Shown: one piece after another, positions 6,914-15,990 of the stretch
How the letters are laid out: every line of letters starts with the position of its first letter
How positions within the stretch are numbered: the first letter of the stretch is position 1
Assembly (NCBI RefSeq): GCF_003003355.1
Contig: NZ_PVTQ01000019.1
Span: forward strand, 1-57,886
Reading direction: 5' to 3'
From: Donghicola tyrosinivorans
GTDB lineage: Bacteria; Pseudomonadota; Alphaproteobacteria; Rhodobacterales; Rhodobacteraceae
DNA length: 57,886 bases
The notes under the pieces: generated by a model
What the model was told of the DNA's origin: nothing
Database searches by the model: none
The model's input: the letters and a program-made list of their open reading frames with translations, nothing else
Position numbers and translations under genes: made by a program

Positions 6914-8443
6914 ATGCTTGCGGAGGCAAGAAGAAACCTGTTTTTTAACGGGATAAATAAGCATTTCGGCGGCACATACGCACTGCGGAATGTCTCTCTC
7001 AATATCGAACGTGGAGAAGTTGTCGCTCTGCTCGGAGAGAATGGCGCAGGCAAGTCTACATTGATTAAAATTCTGGGCGGCATTCATCGCCCTGATGAAG
7101 GGCAAGTGCTGATTGACGGCCAGCCCTATGAACACCGCCCTGGAGGCTTTGGCGAACGGCAGTCTGTCGCGTTCATCCATCAGGATCTTGGGATGATCGA
7201 ATGGATGACCGTTGCCGAAAATATCGCGCTGGCCTTGGGCTATGCCCGTAAAGGCGGGCTGATCCGCTGGGGCGAGGTTGAAAATTTTGCCGCCCGTGCA
7301 TTGGCGAAAGTGCGCTGCGATATCGATCCGACCACCCGCGTGCAGGACCTTTCACGGACCGAGAAATCTCTGGTCGCGATTGCCCGTGCGCTGGCTGTCG
7401 AATGTGACTTTCTGGTGCTGGATGAACCTACGGCCTCTTTGCCTGCCGATGAGGTTGAACGCCTGTTCGAGGCCTTGCGCCCGCTGAAAGAACAGGGCGT
7501 AGGGATGATCTATGTCTCGCATCGTCTGGACGAGATATTCCGCATCGCCGACCGCGTGGCCGTTCTGCGCGACGGCGAATTGGTGGGGATGCGAGACATT
7601 GACCATACCTCACCGGAAGAGCTGGTCTATATGATTGTCGGGCGCAAGACGCGTCAGGTGATGAAGCCTGCGACTGAGGCGGGGCCTGCATTGCTGACGG
7701 TTTCTGGGTTGCATGTTTCCGGCGCGGGCCCTGTCGATTTTTCATTGCATCGTAATGAGATCGTGGGGCTAGTCGGCCTGCGCGGGGCGGGGCACGAAGC
7801 GGTGTCGCGCGCACTGTTCGGGGCCACATCATTTACGGGTGAAATCCGTCTTGAAGATCAGTTGCCGGATTTGACGTCTCCTGAGGCAGCGCTGAAATCG
7901 GGTATTGGCCTTGTGGCCCGTGACAGGACCGAAGAGTCCGTCGCCATGTCCCTGACCATTCGCGAGAATACGTACCTCAATCCCGCAGCCGTTGGGCGCA
8001 GGCTGCTTTCCTTCCTGAGCCCGCAGGAAGAGACACGGATGGCCGAAAAGATCGGCGCCGAAGTCGCGCTTTCGCCCAATGACCAGTCTATGGCGATCGA
8101 AAGCCTGTCAGGCGGCAACCAGCAGAAGGTGGTGATCGGGCGCTGGCTTGCAAGCGGCCGGAAACTGCTGATCTGCGAGGACCCGACAGCTGGCGTGGAT
8201 GTCGGCGCCAAGGCCGAGATTTACGCCCTTCTCAACAAGGCCATGGCAGCAGGGGTCGGGATTATCGTTGTCTCGACCGATTTCGAAGAAGTCTCGCTGA
8301 TTTGTCACCGCGCAATCGTCTTCAGTCAGGGCCGCATCGTCGGAGAGCTTTCCGGCCCCGCGCTAAGTACCGAAAATCTAATCCAGACAGCTTCCGCCTC
8401 GAATGCGGTTGCGTCGCAAGGAGCCAGCCATGCAGTCGCTTGA
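6914..8443 (+). CDS. Sugar ABC transporter ATP-binding protein (RbsA/XylG type, two ATPase domains)
   Basis: The protein has 509 residues. ATG 6914 is chosen over ATG 6863 because GGAGGAGG lies just upstream and the family's FNGIxKxFGG motif follows directly. Domain 1 has Walker A GENGAGKST, a signature region LSRTEKSLVAIARAL and Walker B FLVLDEPTASL. Domain 2 has the degenerate Walker A GLRGAGHEAV, usual for this family, then LSGGNQQKVVIGRWL and LICEDPTAGVDVGAK. It energises monosaccharide uptake with the permease encoded next. The stop overlaps the permease start by 14 bases. It is probably under LacI-type control from the twin operators. Confidence 0.95.
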   Translation: MLAEARRNLFFNGINKHFGGTYALRNVSLNIERGEVVALLGENGAGKSTLIKILGGIHRPDEGQVLIDGQPYEHRPGGFGERQSVAFIHQDLGMIEWMTVAENIALALGYARKGGLIRWGEVENFAARALAKVRCDIDPTTRVQDLSRTEKSLVAIARALAVECDFLVLDEPTASLPADEVERLFEALRPLKEQGVGMIYVSHRLDEIFRIADRVAVLRDGELVGMRDIDHTSPEELVYMIVGRKTRQVMKPATEAGPALLTVSGLHVSGAGPVDFSLHRNEIVGLVGLRGAGHEAVSRALFGATSFTGEIRLEDQLPDLTSPEAALKSGIGLVARDRTEESVAMSLTIRENTYLNPAAVGRRLLSFLSPQEETRMAEKIGAEVALSPNDQSMAIESLSGGNQQKVVIGRWLASGRKLLICEDPTAGVDVGAKAEIYALLNKAMAAGVGIIVVSTDFEEVSLICHRAIVFSQGRIVGELSGPALSTENLIQTASASNAVASQGASHAVA

Positions 8444-9449
8444 GTCCAATGCCCTCGAACCAACGCGGGCCGAGCTGCGGAATGCCGATACAAAGACCCG
8501 CGTACTGCGTCTGTTGCCGGTTTATGGCTTGGTGATCTTGACCGCGTTGTTGATCGGCGTCTTCTCTTTCCTGCTGCCCACGACCTTTCCGACGATGTTG
8601 AACCTGCGGGCGATCATCTCGGACAAGGCAATTATCGCACTGTTGTCACTGGGCGCGATGATCCCGATGGCAGCGGGACGCATCGACCTGACTGTGGGAT
8701 ATGGCATTGTGCTCTGGCACATTCTGGCGATCTCGTTGCAGACGATGCTTGGTCTGCCTTGGCCCGTCGCGATCTTTATTGTGCTGGCTCTTGGGTTGTT
8801 CACGGGCTTTCTGAACGGGATGCTGGTGGAAGTCGCCAAAATCGACAGTTTCATCGCGACACTTGGCACCGGCACCGTCCTTTACGCGCTTGCCCTATGG
8901 CATACCGGCGGGCGTCAGATGGTCGGGGCGCTGCCTGACAGTTTCTATGCGGTCAACGGCACCTTCATCTTCGGCCTTCCGATTACCGGCTTCTATGTCT
9001 TGGCAATCACGCTTGTGATGTGGCTCGTGCTCGAGTTCACGCCCATCGGTCGATACCTCTACGCTATTGGCGCCAACCAACGCGCAGCACAGTTGAACGG
9101 TATCCCGACCCGCAAGTTCGTGATCGGTGCCTTCATGTCCTCGGGCTTTATCACCGCCTTTGCTGGCGTGCTGCTGGCCTCAAAGCTGCGCATTGGTCAG
9201 GCCTCGGTCGGGTTGGAGTTCCTGCTACCGGCGCTGGTCGGTGCCTTTCTTGGCTCGACAACGATCAAACCCGGTCGGGTCAATGTCTGGGGCACCATCA
9301 TCGGCGTGACCATTCTGGCGGTCGGCATTTCCGGCATTCAGCAATTCGGCGGGTCCTTCTGGGTCGAGCCGATGTTCAACGGCGTCACCTTGCTGATCGC
9401 AATCGGCATCGCGGGATACGCCCAACGGCGCAAGGGCGCCAAAAAATAA
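8430..9449 (+). CDS. Sugar ABC transporter permease (RbsC type)
   Basis: The protein has 339 residues from ATG 8430 with AAGGAG upstream; the in-frame ATG at 8403 lies deep inside the ATPase gene. It is hydrophobic throughout with about 8-10 membrane segments. Typical family stretches include AAGRIDLTVGYGIVLWH, VAKIDSFIATLGTGTVLYALALW and ANQRAAQLNGIPTRKF, and a late GSTTIKPGRVNVWGTIIG. It forms the membrane channel of the importer between the ATPase and the binding protein. Confidence 0.94.
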   Translation: MQSLESNALEPTRAELRNADTKTRVLRLLPVYGLVILTALLIGVFSFLLPTTFPTMLNLRAIISDKAIIALLSLGAMIPMAAGRIDLTVGYGIVLWHILAISLQTMLGLPWPVAIFIVLALGLFTGFLNGMLVEVAKIDSFIATLGTGTVLYALALWHTGGRQMVGALPDSFYAVNGTFIFGLPITGFYVLAITLVMWLVLEFTPIGRYLYAIGANQRAAQLNGIPTRKFVIGAFMSSGFITAFAGVLLASKLRIGQASVGLEFLLPALVGAFLGSTTIKPGRVNVWGTIIGVTILAVGISGIQQFGGSFWVEPMFNGVTLLIAIGIAGYAQRRKGAKK

Positions 9450-9478
9450 CGAAGAGTCTCTGGGAGGAGAGTTTGCCC

Positions 9479-10522
9479 ATGCATAGATTTATCAGTTCGA
9501 TGTCGACGATTGCCTTGATGGCAGCGATCACATCTCCTGTCTTGGCCGAAACGGCCTTTGATGGGCCTAGTACCGGCCCGAAGGCCGCCGAAGGCAAGTC
9601 GATCGTCGTTGTGGCGGGCGATCTAAAGAACGGCGGAATTCTGGGGGTGACCAACGGCGTGGAGGAAGCCGTTGGCAAGATTGGCTGGGAGATGCGGGTG
9701 CTGGACGGCGCTGGCTCGATCCAGGGCCGGACCGGTGCGATCGGACAGGCGATGGCGCTGAAACCCGACGGGATCATCATCAATGGCTTCGATGCGGTAG
9801 AACAGCAGGCGGCCTTGGAAGAGGTCGTCAAGGCGGGCATCCCGATGGTCGCTTGGCACAGTGGCCCCAAGATCGGCTGTGACGCCCCCGGCGGAATCTT
9901 CGCCAACGTTTCCACCGATGCAATGGCTGTGTCCGACGTGGCCGCCGAGTGGGCCATCAACGATGGCGGCAAAGATGTGGGCGTGGTGATCTTTACGGAT
10001 TCCACCTACCAGATCGCCATCGATAAAGCAGACCAGATCAAAGCCACGATTGAGGCCAATGGTGGCACGGTGCTGGAATATGTCGATACTCCGATTGCGG
10101 AAACCTCGTCGCGCATGGGGCCGCTGACCACCGGACTGCTACAGAAATACGGGGCGAAATGGACCCACGCCTTGGCCATCAACGACCTGTATTTTGACTT
10201 TATGGGACCGGCTCTGGCGTCGGTCGGTGTGCCAAGTGCTGATGCACCCAAGGCGGGGTCGGCAGGGGATGGCTCAGAGGCTGCATTCCAGCGCATCCGC
10301 ACAGGCAACTATCAGGCAATTACTGTGGCCGAGCCGCTGAACCTACAGGGCTGGCAGCTGGTGGACGAGTTGAACCGTGCCATCTCTGGCGAGGCTTGCT
10401 CTGGCTATGTGACGACCCCCGCGCTGGTCACTCAGGAAGGGTTGGCCAAACTTGGGGATAGCAACACGTTTGACCCCGATAGCCCTTATCGCGACGCCTA
10501 TTCCGCGCTTTGGGGTAAGTAA
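9479..10522 (+). CDS. Sugar ABC transporter substrate-binding protein (RbsB type)
   Basis: The protein has 347 residues from ATG 9479, behind GGGAGGAGAG. A Sec signal peptide MHRFISSMSTIALMAAITSP with cleavage near VLAE-TA is clear. The mature protein follows the periplasmic-binding type 1 fold, with IVVVAGDLKNGG, ALKPDGIIINGF, AGIPMVAWHSG and NDLYFDFMGPAL. A CD-containing loop (GCDAPGG) and a late Cys (GEACSGY) could form a disulfide. It captures the sugar in the periplasm. The ligand is unknown; the neighbouring lactonase and KDG-kinase-like genes favour an aldose or sugar acid. Confidence 0.92.
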   Translation: MHRFISSMSTIALMAAITSPVLAETAFDGPSTGPKAAEGKSIVVVAGDLKNGGILGVTNGVEEAVGKIGWEMRVLDGAGSIQGRTGAIGQAMALKPDGIIINGFDAVEQQAALEEVVKAGIPMVAWHSGPKIGCDAPGGIFANVSTDAMAVSDVAAEWAINDGGKDVGVVIFTDSTYQIAIDKADQIKATIEANGGTVLEYVDTPIAETSSRMGPLTTGLLQKYGAKWTHALAINDLYFDFMGPALASVGVPSADAPKAGSAGDGSEAAFQRIRTGNYQAITVAEPLNLQGWQLVDELNRAISGEACSGYVTTPALVTQEGLAKLGDSNTFDPDSPYRDAYSALWGK

Positions 10523-10529
10523 GACCGGC

Positions 10530-10559
10530 TTGGAAGGGACGGGGTACTGTTCCTTCCAA
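10530..10559 (+). terminator. Hairpin after the binding-protein gene
   Basis: TTGGAAGG (10530-10537) pairs with CCTTCCAA (10552-10559), extended by two weaker pairs around a 10-base loop, and TTCCCTTTG follows. It starts 7 bases past the stop. It could end most transcripts or protect the 3' end of the highly needed binding-protein message, with reduced read-through to the lactonase. Confidence 0.5.
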
Positions 10560-10638
10560 TTCCCTTTGTTCTTCTTGCGTGCAATCGCCTGAACGCGGGC
10601 ATGTCGCGCTGGGGCGTGGGGCCTGAAAACAAGGAAAG

Positions 10639-11574
10639 ATGACGATGTTCGGAGTGCTGGAAGGTACCGGCTTTGAGGTGATCGCCCCTGAATTCGGGGA
10701 ATGCCTGATTGGTCACGCCCGCGTCGAGCGCCTCTGGACGGGCGCACGCTGGTCCGAGGGGCCGGTATGGTTTGCCGCAGGACGCTATCTGCTGTGGTCG
10801 GACATCCCGAACAACCGGCTGATGCGGTTTGACGAGACTGACGGTTCGGTCTCGGTGTTCCGGCAGCCTTCAATGAATGCCAATGGCAATACCGTTGATC
10901 GGCAGGGACGCCTTGTCAGTTGCGAGCATCTGACCCGCCGCGTCACCCGTACGGAACATGATGGCTCTATCACTGTGTTGGCCGATGAATGGCAGGGTAA
11001 GCGGTTGAATTCGCCCAATGATGTGGTGGTGAAATCCGACGGCTCGATCTGGTTCACCGATCCCAGCTATGGGATCATGATGGATTATGAGGGCGAGCGG
11101 GCGGAAAGCCAGATCGGTGCCTGCCATGTCTATCGTATCGACCCCATTAGCAGAGAGGTCTCGGCGGTGGCGACGGATTTCGTCAAGCCTAATGGGTTGG
11201 CGTTTTCAGCGGATGAGAGAACGCTTTACATCGCGGATACTGGTGGCACCCATCAGGTGGATGGTCCGGCCCATATACGCCGCTTTGCGGTTGGTGATGA
11301 CGGGCGTAGCCTTTCGGGTGGCGAGGTCTTTGCTGACTGCACGGCAGGTTTCTTTGATGGCTTTCGACTGGACCGTGACGGCCGGATCTGGACCTCGGCT
11401 GCCGATGGTGTTCACTGCCTGAATCCAGCGGGCGAGTTGATCGGCAAGGTCAGGATACCAGAGTTCGTCGGAAATCTATGCTTTGGCGGGGCAAAGCTGA
11501 ACCGGCTTTTCATCGCCGGAACGACTTCGCTTTACTCGGTTTTCCTGAACGTGAATGGTATCTCTCCGTTGTGA
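10639..11574 (+). CDS. SMP-30/gluconolactonase/LRE-family protein
   Basis: The protein has 311 residues starting at ATG 10639 behind AAGGAAAG. It is a six-bladed propeller lactonase with the metal-ligand motifs RLWTGARWSEGPVWF (Glu), LNSPNDVVVKSDGSIWFTDP (Asn and Asp) and LAFSADERTLYIADT. The family hydrolyses aldono-lactones to aldonic acids in the cytoplasm or periplasm; no signal peptide is seen here. It sits downstream of the sugar importer, so a dehydrogenase-made sugar lactone is the likely substrate. The gene stop lies inside a perfect 16-base palindrome. Confidence 0.9.
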   Translation: MTMFGVLEGTGFEVIAPEFGECLIGHARVERLWTGARWSEGPVWFAAGRYLLWSDIPNNRLMRFDETDGSVSVFRQPSMNANGNTVDRQGRLVSCEHLTRRVTRTEHDGSITVLADEWQGKRLNSPNDVVVKSDGSIWFTDPSYGIMMDYEGERAESQIGACHVYRIDPISREVSAVATDFVKPNGLAFSADERTLYIADTGGTHQVDGPAHIRRFAVGDDGRSLSGGEVFADCTAGFFDGFRLDRDGRIWTSAADGVHCLNPAGELIGKVRIPEFVGNLCFGGAKLNRLFIAGTTSLYSVFLNVNGISPL

Positions 11575-11583
11575 CGTCACAAC
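11568..11583. promoter_or_regulatory. Perfect 16-base palindrome over the lactonase stop codon
   Basis: GTTGTGACGTCACAAC is fully self-complementary and contains the TGA stop of the lactonase. The symmetric TTGTGAC half-site resembles operator halves bound by GntR- or CRP-class proteins. Whether it acts on the next gene or is a coincidence is open. Confidence 0.45.
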
Positions 11584-11710
11584 AATGGGGGGCTTTGCTC
11601 CATAGTTAGGCTTGGTCGGGCTGATGGAGATGATGCTTCGCGCCTTGGGGTTTGTTTAAGAGATTGATTTTGTTAGCTTGCATGTAAAATGTCAGATGCA
11701 GGCAGCCCAT

Positions 11711-12151
11711 ATGGATCAAGGACACACCTATCCCGATGCTCAGGACCCGGAAAGAGTTGGGGCCTACCCAGCTGTGGTAAAGGCGGGTGGTGGCTATGTT
11801 TGGGACGAAGTTCTGGAGTATCGCGTCTGGTGTTTTCCGCGCTTGGGTGCTGAGGACCTCGAAGACGGTAGCGACTACTACTATGTAATTGACACCAAAA
11901 AAGACGCGCTTTGTTTTTCAGAAGAGAACGAAGGCGTCAAAGTCCCCTTGGCACTAGTTCTTCAGCGCGAATACATCGATGAGCCCGAGCAGGGGCAGTA
12001 CATTCATCGCAAAGAGGAAAGGCTAACGGAGTGGCATGTTGCGTTTCTCAGCAGGCCGCGCAGAACCGCTAGAACCATTCCCGATTTCTTTGCTCCAGAC
12101 GCGCCCGCGAACCGGCTGGAGATTTTGCGAGGCCAAGCGGGTTTAGAATGA
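11711..12151 (+). CDS. Conserved-looking hypothetical protein
   Basis: The protein has 146 residues from ATG 11711; ATG 11696 and TTG 11678 in the same frame are alternatives, and no clear ribosome-binding site separates them. It is soluble, rich in acidic and aromatic residues (GGYVWDEVLEYRVWCFPRLG, LEDGSDYYYVIDTKKDAL), and ends in RPRRTARTIPDFFAPDAPANRLEILRG. Similar sequences occur, from memory, as stand-alone or acetyltransferase-linked proteins, but no function is assigned here. It is flanked by intergenic regions and appears monocistronic. Its composition is less GC-rich than its neighbours. Confidence 0.65.
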   Translation: MDQGHTYPDAQDPERVGAYPAVVKAGGGYVWDEVLEYRVWCFPRLGAEDLEDGSDYYYVIDTKKDALCFSEENEGVKVPLALVLQREYIDEPEQGQYIHRKEERLTEWHVAFLSRPRRTARTIPDFFAPDAPANRLEILRGQAGLE

Positions 12152-12643
12152 TCAAAGACCGGTGTGATGTATAGGGGTTTGGCAAGTCGGGGTCGCACCT
12201 CAGCGTCGAGGTATCTGTGGTCTGAGTTAAGTTATTGAAGCTCATCCCTAGAGTTTTGGGGTTCCGTGACGGTGCAGGATTCGCGGTCACAATGTAAAGC
12301 GGCGTTCACCTCGTCCTGATTTCTCGTCCAGCGTCTGGAAAAACACAAAAACGGGGTGCCAAGAGGCCTATCGCTTGTCGACTGAACAAAAAAAATTTTA
12401 TATCTTACAAAGAATTAAGCGGTATCCATCTGTAGGTTGTCATATGGGTCGCGCAAATTGGTTGCCCTGATTTTTGCTTTGTTGCGCACTTGCAAACCTA
12501 TCACTTTGCGTCTCAGATCGGGTTGAAATGACACCCTCAGCATGCCCGCTAAGGTTAACCTGTGTGAGAAATGCTTGAAAAGTAAACCTAAGCGAGAATA
12601 ACATCAGGGTTGAGTGTGCTAACCAGTTCCAGGATGTCAGAGA
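12152..12643. other. 492-base intergenic region, AT-rich, no gene seen
   Basis: No coding frame with family features is seen. An A/T-rich tract (AAAAAAAATTTTATATC, about 12387-12404) stands out against the GC-rich surroundings. An imperfect inverted repeat, GCTAAGGTTAAC (12548-12559) and GTAAACCTAAGC (12582-12593), 10 of 12 positions matching, lies about 50-95 bases upstream of the histidine kinase start. It could be an operator of that gene. Confidence 0.5.
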
Positions 12644-13996
12644 ATGCTTCAATCTGTGCCAACAAGCCTTCGCCAGAGAAATCGGGCGAGCGAAGCGCAG
12701 ATGCTTCGGACTTTGAACACCTTCGCGGTGGATCTTATGTCCATTCCCTGTGTCGAGGATCTGTTCTGGTACGTTGCCCAGAACGTGGTCGGGAAATTAG
12801 GCTTCGTCGATTGCGTGATCTATCAGGCAAATGATGCGCAGACCGACCTGACCCAAGCCGCCGCTTGGGGGGAAAAGAACCCCTTCGGGCGCAATATTAT
12901 CAATCCGCTGGTCATTCCCTTCGGGCGCGGCATCACCGGACAGGTGGCGCAGACCCGTAAGCCGGTCATCGTGGATGATCTCTTAAGCGATCTGAACTAC
13001 ATTCCGGACACCCAGCCTGCACGATCCGAGATCTGCGTGCCCTTGATTTGTGGCGGCCGGATTGCGGGTGTCATCGATAGCGAACATCCGGAAATCGGGT
13101 TCTTCGGTGATGCAGAGCTTGAGATACTCAGCACCGTTGCCGCAATGACCAGCGCCAAGCTGGAGTTGCTGGCGGAAACCGGCCGCTCGCAGCGGCGGTA
13201 CGAAGATCTGGTGGTGGCCCATACCCAGCTGACCCGCGAAACCGAGAACCGCAAGGCGCTGGAAGCCAAGCTGTTCGAGGCGCGAAAGCAAGATGCGATC
13301 GGCCGCCTTGCGGGTAAATTCGCCCATGAGTTCAACAACCTTTTGACCGTGATCGCGGGCAATATCGAGTTGCTGGAATTGGACTCGCCCGAAGTCGGGT
13401 CTCAGGAAACGCTACAGGATGCGAAAACGGCGTCCGAGCGGGGGGCTCAGTTGATCCGCGATATGCTGGCTTTCGCGCAAAGAACGCGCCTTGTGCAGCA
13501 AACCGTCGATCTGAACGCGAAGGTGATCGCCTTCTGCGAAGAATGCGATGCGACCTTGTCGCGGGGTGTTGTCAAGGTTCTGGCAAAGGATATCTGGCCG
13601 GTTTCGGTCGACCCAACCGCTTTGGAAAATATGCTACTGGCTTTGACCCTGAACGGGGTCGAGGCAATGGACACCGACGGCGTGCTGAAGATCACGACGG
13701 AAAATGTCTTCCATACGTTGGCCGAGGCGCCGAATTTCCCGTCAGACCTGACGCCAGGGCGCTATGTGCGGTTAAGTATTACCGATGAGGGGCGCGGCAT
13801 CGCGCCTGAACTTCTCGAACAGATTTTCGATCCTTTCTTCACGACCAAAACCGTGGGCGAGGGGACCGGTCTAGGCCTGTCGATGGTGCTTGGCGTGATG
13901 CGCCAGTCCGGCGGCACGGTCGCGGTGCATAGCGCCGTCTCGTTCGGGTCAACCTTTGATCTTTATTTCCCAGCTATCCCTATCGCCACGGAATAA
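12644..13996 (+). CDS. GAF-domain sensor histidine kinase
   Basis: The protein has 450 residues. A GAF domain covers roughly residues 20-180 ([36 protein letters not shown]). A short coiled linker follows, then the phosphoacceptor helix [20 protein letters not shown] with His228. The ATPase domain has an N-box [11 protein letters not shown], in which the usual NARDA is altered, then DEGRGIAP (G1), FDPFFTTK and GTGLGLSMV (G2). No membrane segment or signal peptide is present, so it senses a cytoplasmic or redox signal. No response regulator is encoded next to it and no receiver domain is attached, so the partner is elsewhere. The downstream gene begins about 35 bases later. Confidence 0.9.
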   Translation: MLQSVPTSLRQRNRASEAQMLRTLNTFAVDLMSIPCVEDLFWYVAQNVVGKLGFVDCVIYQANDAQTDLTQAAAWGEKNPFGRNIINPLVIPFGRGITGQVAQTRKPVIVDDLLSDLNYIPDTQPARSEICVPLICGGRIAGVIDSEHPEIGFFGDAELEILSTVAAMTSAKLELLAETGRSQRRYEDLVVAHTQLTRETENRKALEAKLFEARKQDAIGRLAGKFAHEFNNLLTVIAGNIELLELDSPEVGSQETLQDAKTASERGAQLIRDMLAFAQRTRLVQQTVDLNAKVIAFCEECDATLSRGVVKVLAKDIWPVSVDPTALENMLLALTLNGVEAMDTDGVLKITTENVFHTLAEAPNFPSDLTPGRYVRLSITDEGRGIAPELLEQIFDPFFTTKTVGEGTGLGLSMVLGVMRQSGGTVAVHSAVSFGSTFDLYFPAIPIATE

Positions 13997-14031
13997 GTGA
14001 CCAAATTCAATACAGGGAGGTGCGGTCGCGA

Positions 14032-15102
14032 GTGGAAACGTTGATTGCAAACCAGCGGACTGACGGTTCGGGGAACGAAGAAGGTCTGCCTTTAATCGAC
14101 ATAAGCGGGATCAGAACTGCGGATAGACGCAAGCTGATGCAGATCGCTGACGAAATCGGATTAGCCGCGCGTGAAATCGGCTTTTTCAGGCTCATCGGAC
14201 ACGGGATTGACCTGTCATTGGTCGAAAGAACCTACCGTATGGCCGAGCGGTTCTTTGCCATGCCTGACGCGTATAAACGCGCCTATTACATCGGGCTAAG
14301 CTCGAACCACCGTGGCTATGTGCCGTTCACCGAAAAAGGGGACTACCCTGATGAGGTGAACCGCAGCTACGAGGCTTTCGATATGGGTGTTGATCTGCCC
14401 CATGACGATCCGGATTATCTGGCGGGCAACAGGCTGTTGGGGCCGAACGTCTGGCCTGACGTGCTGGGGTTCAAAGAGACGGTAGCCGAGTACTACAGGC
14501 AGATATCGGCTCTGGGGCGGTTGGTGAGTACGGTGCTGGAACTGCATCTGGGCCTGCCGCCGGGATCCATGACCGATCACATGACCAAGCCGATTTCGCA
14601 GCTACGCTTGCTGCACTATGTGCGCCGCAACGATCAGGTGGATACCAAGTCGGTGAACATGGGCGCCCATACGGATTACGAGTGTCTGACGCTGCTTCAC
14701 ACACGAAACGCGGGTCTTCAGGTCATGACCGCCGAGGATCGCTGGATCGATGTTCCCGTCGACCATCGGGTCTATGTGGTGAACATCGGAGACATGATGG
14801 AGGCTTGGACGAACGGGCTGCTACGCTCGACCCCCCATCGGGTGACGAACCGTAGCCCCGAGCGGTTCTCGATGCCCTATTTCGTGGCGGCGAACCACAG
14901 CACGGTAATCCAGCCTTTCCCCGAATTGGTAAATGCGGATAGACCGTCGGGATACGAGCCCTTCAGGGCAGGGGACCATTTGGAGCGGATGTTGATACGG
15001 GATTTTCCCTATCTCAGAAAGCAGGGCGCGGTCGCGTCTGGTGACAAAAGCCAGAGCGTCGAGAACCCGTTTGAAAAAAGAATGAACAGGAGCTCAAGTT
15101 AA
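14032..15102 (+). CDS. 2-oxoglutarate-Fe(II) oxygenase, isopenicillin-N-synthase family
   Basis: The start is uncertain: GTG 14032 has GGGAGG at workable spacing, while GTG 14020 overlaps that site. The length is 356-360 residues. The DIOX_N region reads LPLIDISGI and EIGFFRLIGHGI. The 2OG-Fe core has the iron ligands in MGAHTDYECLTLL (HxD) and STPHRVTN (His), and the 2OG-binding Arg in RFSMPYFV. Such enzymes hydroxylate or desaturate amino acids and other small metabolites. The stop is 3 bases before a LysE-type exporter gene, which suggests the product or substrate is an amino-acid-like compound. Substrate unknown. Confidence 0.85.
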   Translation: METLIANQRTDGSGNEEGLPLIDISGIRTADRRKLMQIADEIGLAAREIGFFRLIGHGIDLSLVERTYRMAERFFAMPDAYKRAYYIGLSSNHRGYVPFTEKGDYPDEVNRSYEAFDMGVDLPHDDPDYLAGNRLLGPNVWPDVLGFKETVAEYYRQISALGRLVSTVLELHLGLPPGSMTDHMTKPISQLRLLHYVRRNDQVDTKSVNMGAHTDYECLTLLHTRNAGLQVMTAEDRWIDVPVDHRVYVVNIGDMMEAWTNGLLRSTPHRVTNRSPERFSMPYFVAANHSTVIQPFPELVNADRPSGYEPFRAGDHLERMLIRDFPYLRKQGAVASGDKSQSVENPFEKRMNRSSS

Positions 15103-15105
15103 CAT

Positions 15106-15759
15106 ATGCCAAGTTTGGATGCGATGATTGCGGTGGCGCTGGCCGGATTGGCTCTAAGTGCGACTCCCGGTCCGTCGATGCTGTATGTGCTTTCTCGTAC
15201 TGTAGGGCAAAGCCGTGCGGCGGGGCTGGCTTCGGCCCTTGGTCTTTGTCTGGGCGGGATCATTCTGGCGATTGCCTCGGCCTTGGGGTTGGCGGCGGTA
15301 TTCCAACAAGCCGATTGGTTAGTGACTGGCCTGCGCTATGTGGGCTCGGCCTATCTGATCTGGTTGGGATATGGCATGATCCGCAGCGCCCGTGCTGACG
15401 CGCAGGTCACGCTGAACGTGGAAGAGGTGCGGAAAAAATCGCTAGGATCGATCATCTGGCAGGGCGTCGTTGTTGAAGTGCTGAACCCCAAGACGGTTCT
15501 CTTTTTCGCGCTGTTCTTGCCGCCCTTCATCAGTGCGGGCGATCCCCAAAGTGCCATGCAGAATGTGACGCTTCAACTGTTGGTCCTAGGAGCGCTGGTC
15601 CCGCTGACTGCAATTCCGTCTGATCTGGTGGTGGCCTATATGGGCGGGACCATGACGCGGGTTATCAATCGCCAAAGGGCCATGCGTGAAGGCATGGCTT
15701 GGGTCAGCGGATTGATCCTGATCGGGATTGCGCTGAACCTGCACCTGCAATTCCTTTAA
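15106..15759 (+). CDS. LysE/RhtB-family exporter
   Basis: The protein has 217 residues with about six membrane segments. The N-terminal ALSATPGPSMLYVLSRTVGQS is the family signature, and QGVVVEVLNPKTVLFFALFLPPFI is the second. It exports amino acids or related metabolites across the inner membrane. It is tightly linked to the 2OG oxygenase upstream and is followed by a strong terminator, so the two form a two-gene unit. Substrate unknown. Confidence 0.9.
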   Translation: MPSLDAMIAVALAGLALSATPGPSMLYVLSRTVGQSRAAGLASALGLCLGGIILAIASALGLAAVFQQADWLVTGLRYVGSAYLIWLGYGMIRSARADAQVTLNVEEVRKKSLGSIIWQGVVVEVLNPKTVLFFALFLPPFISAGDPQSAMQNVTLQLLVLGALVPLTAIPSDLVVAYMGGTMTRVINRQRAMREGMAWVSGLILIGIALNLHLQFL

Positions 15760-15786
15760 GGCGATTTCACCGCGGTTTTGAAAGCA

Positions 15787-15813
15787 CCCCACCGGCAGAC
15801 TTTGCCGGTGGGG
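15787..15813 (+). terminator. Strong intrinsic terminator after the exporter gene
   Basis: CCCCACCGGCA pairs perfectly with TGCCGGTGGGG (11 bp) around a 5-base loop, followed by a T-containing run TTTGCGTTT. It lies 27 bases after the exporter stop. Confidence 0.75.
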
Positions 15814-15990
15814 TTTGCGTTTCCGCGCAGTCTTCCCATTGCCGCGCGCAACGATTGGGTGCCGCCGCGACAAGTTTAGTCCCGCCGCCCGCAAGCTGAT
15901 ATGAATCAAGGTAGCCCCACAGCCCCTAATGCGACACTCTCGGGGTAGGTTTAAAGGCGCTCCCCTTCGTCGGGGGACGGCGCAGGGCGC

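Noticed and set aside
14032-15102. Gamma-butyrobetaine hydroxylase as the identity of the 2OG oxygenase
   Set aside because: The protein has the isopenicillin-N-synthase-type DIOX_N and 2OG-Fe layout, not the BBOX/TauD layout, and it is far from the carnitine genes.
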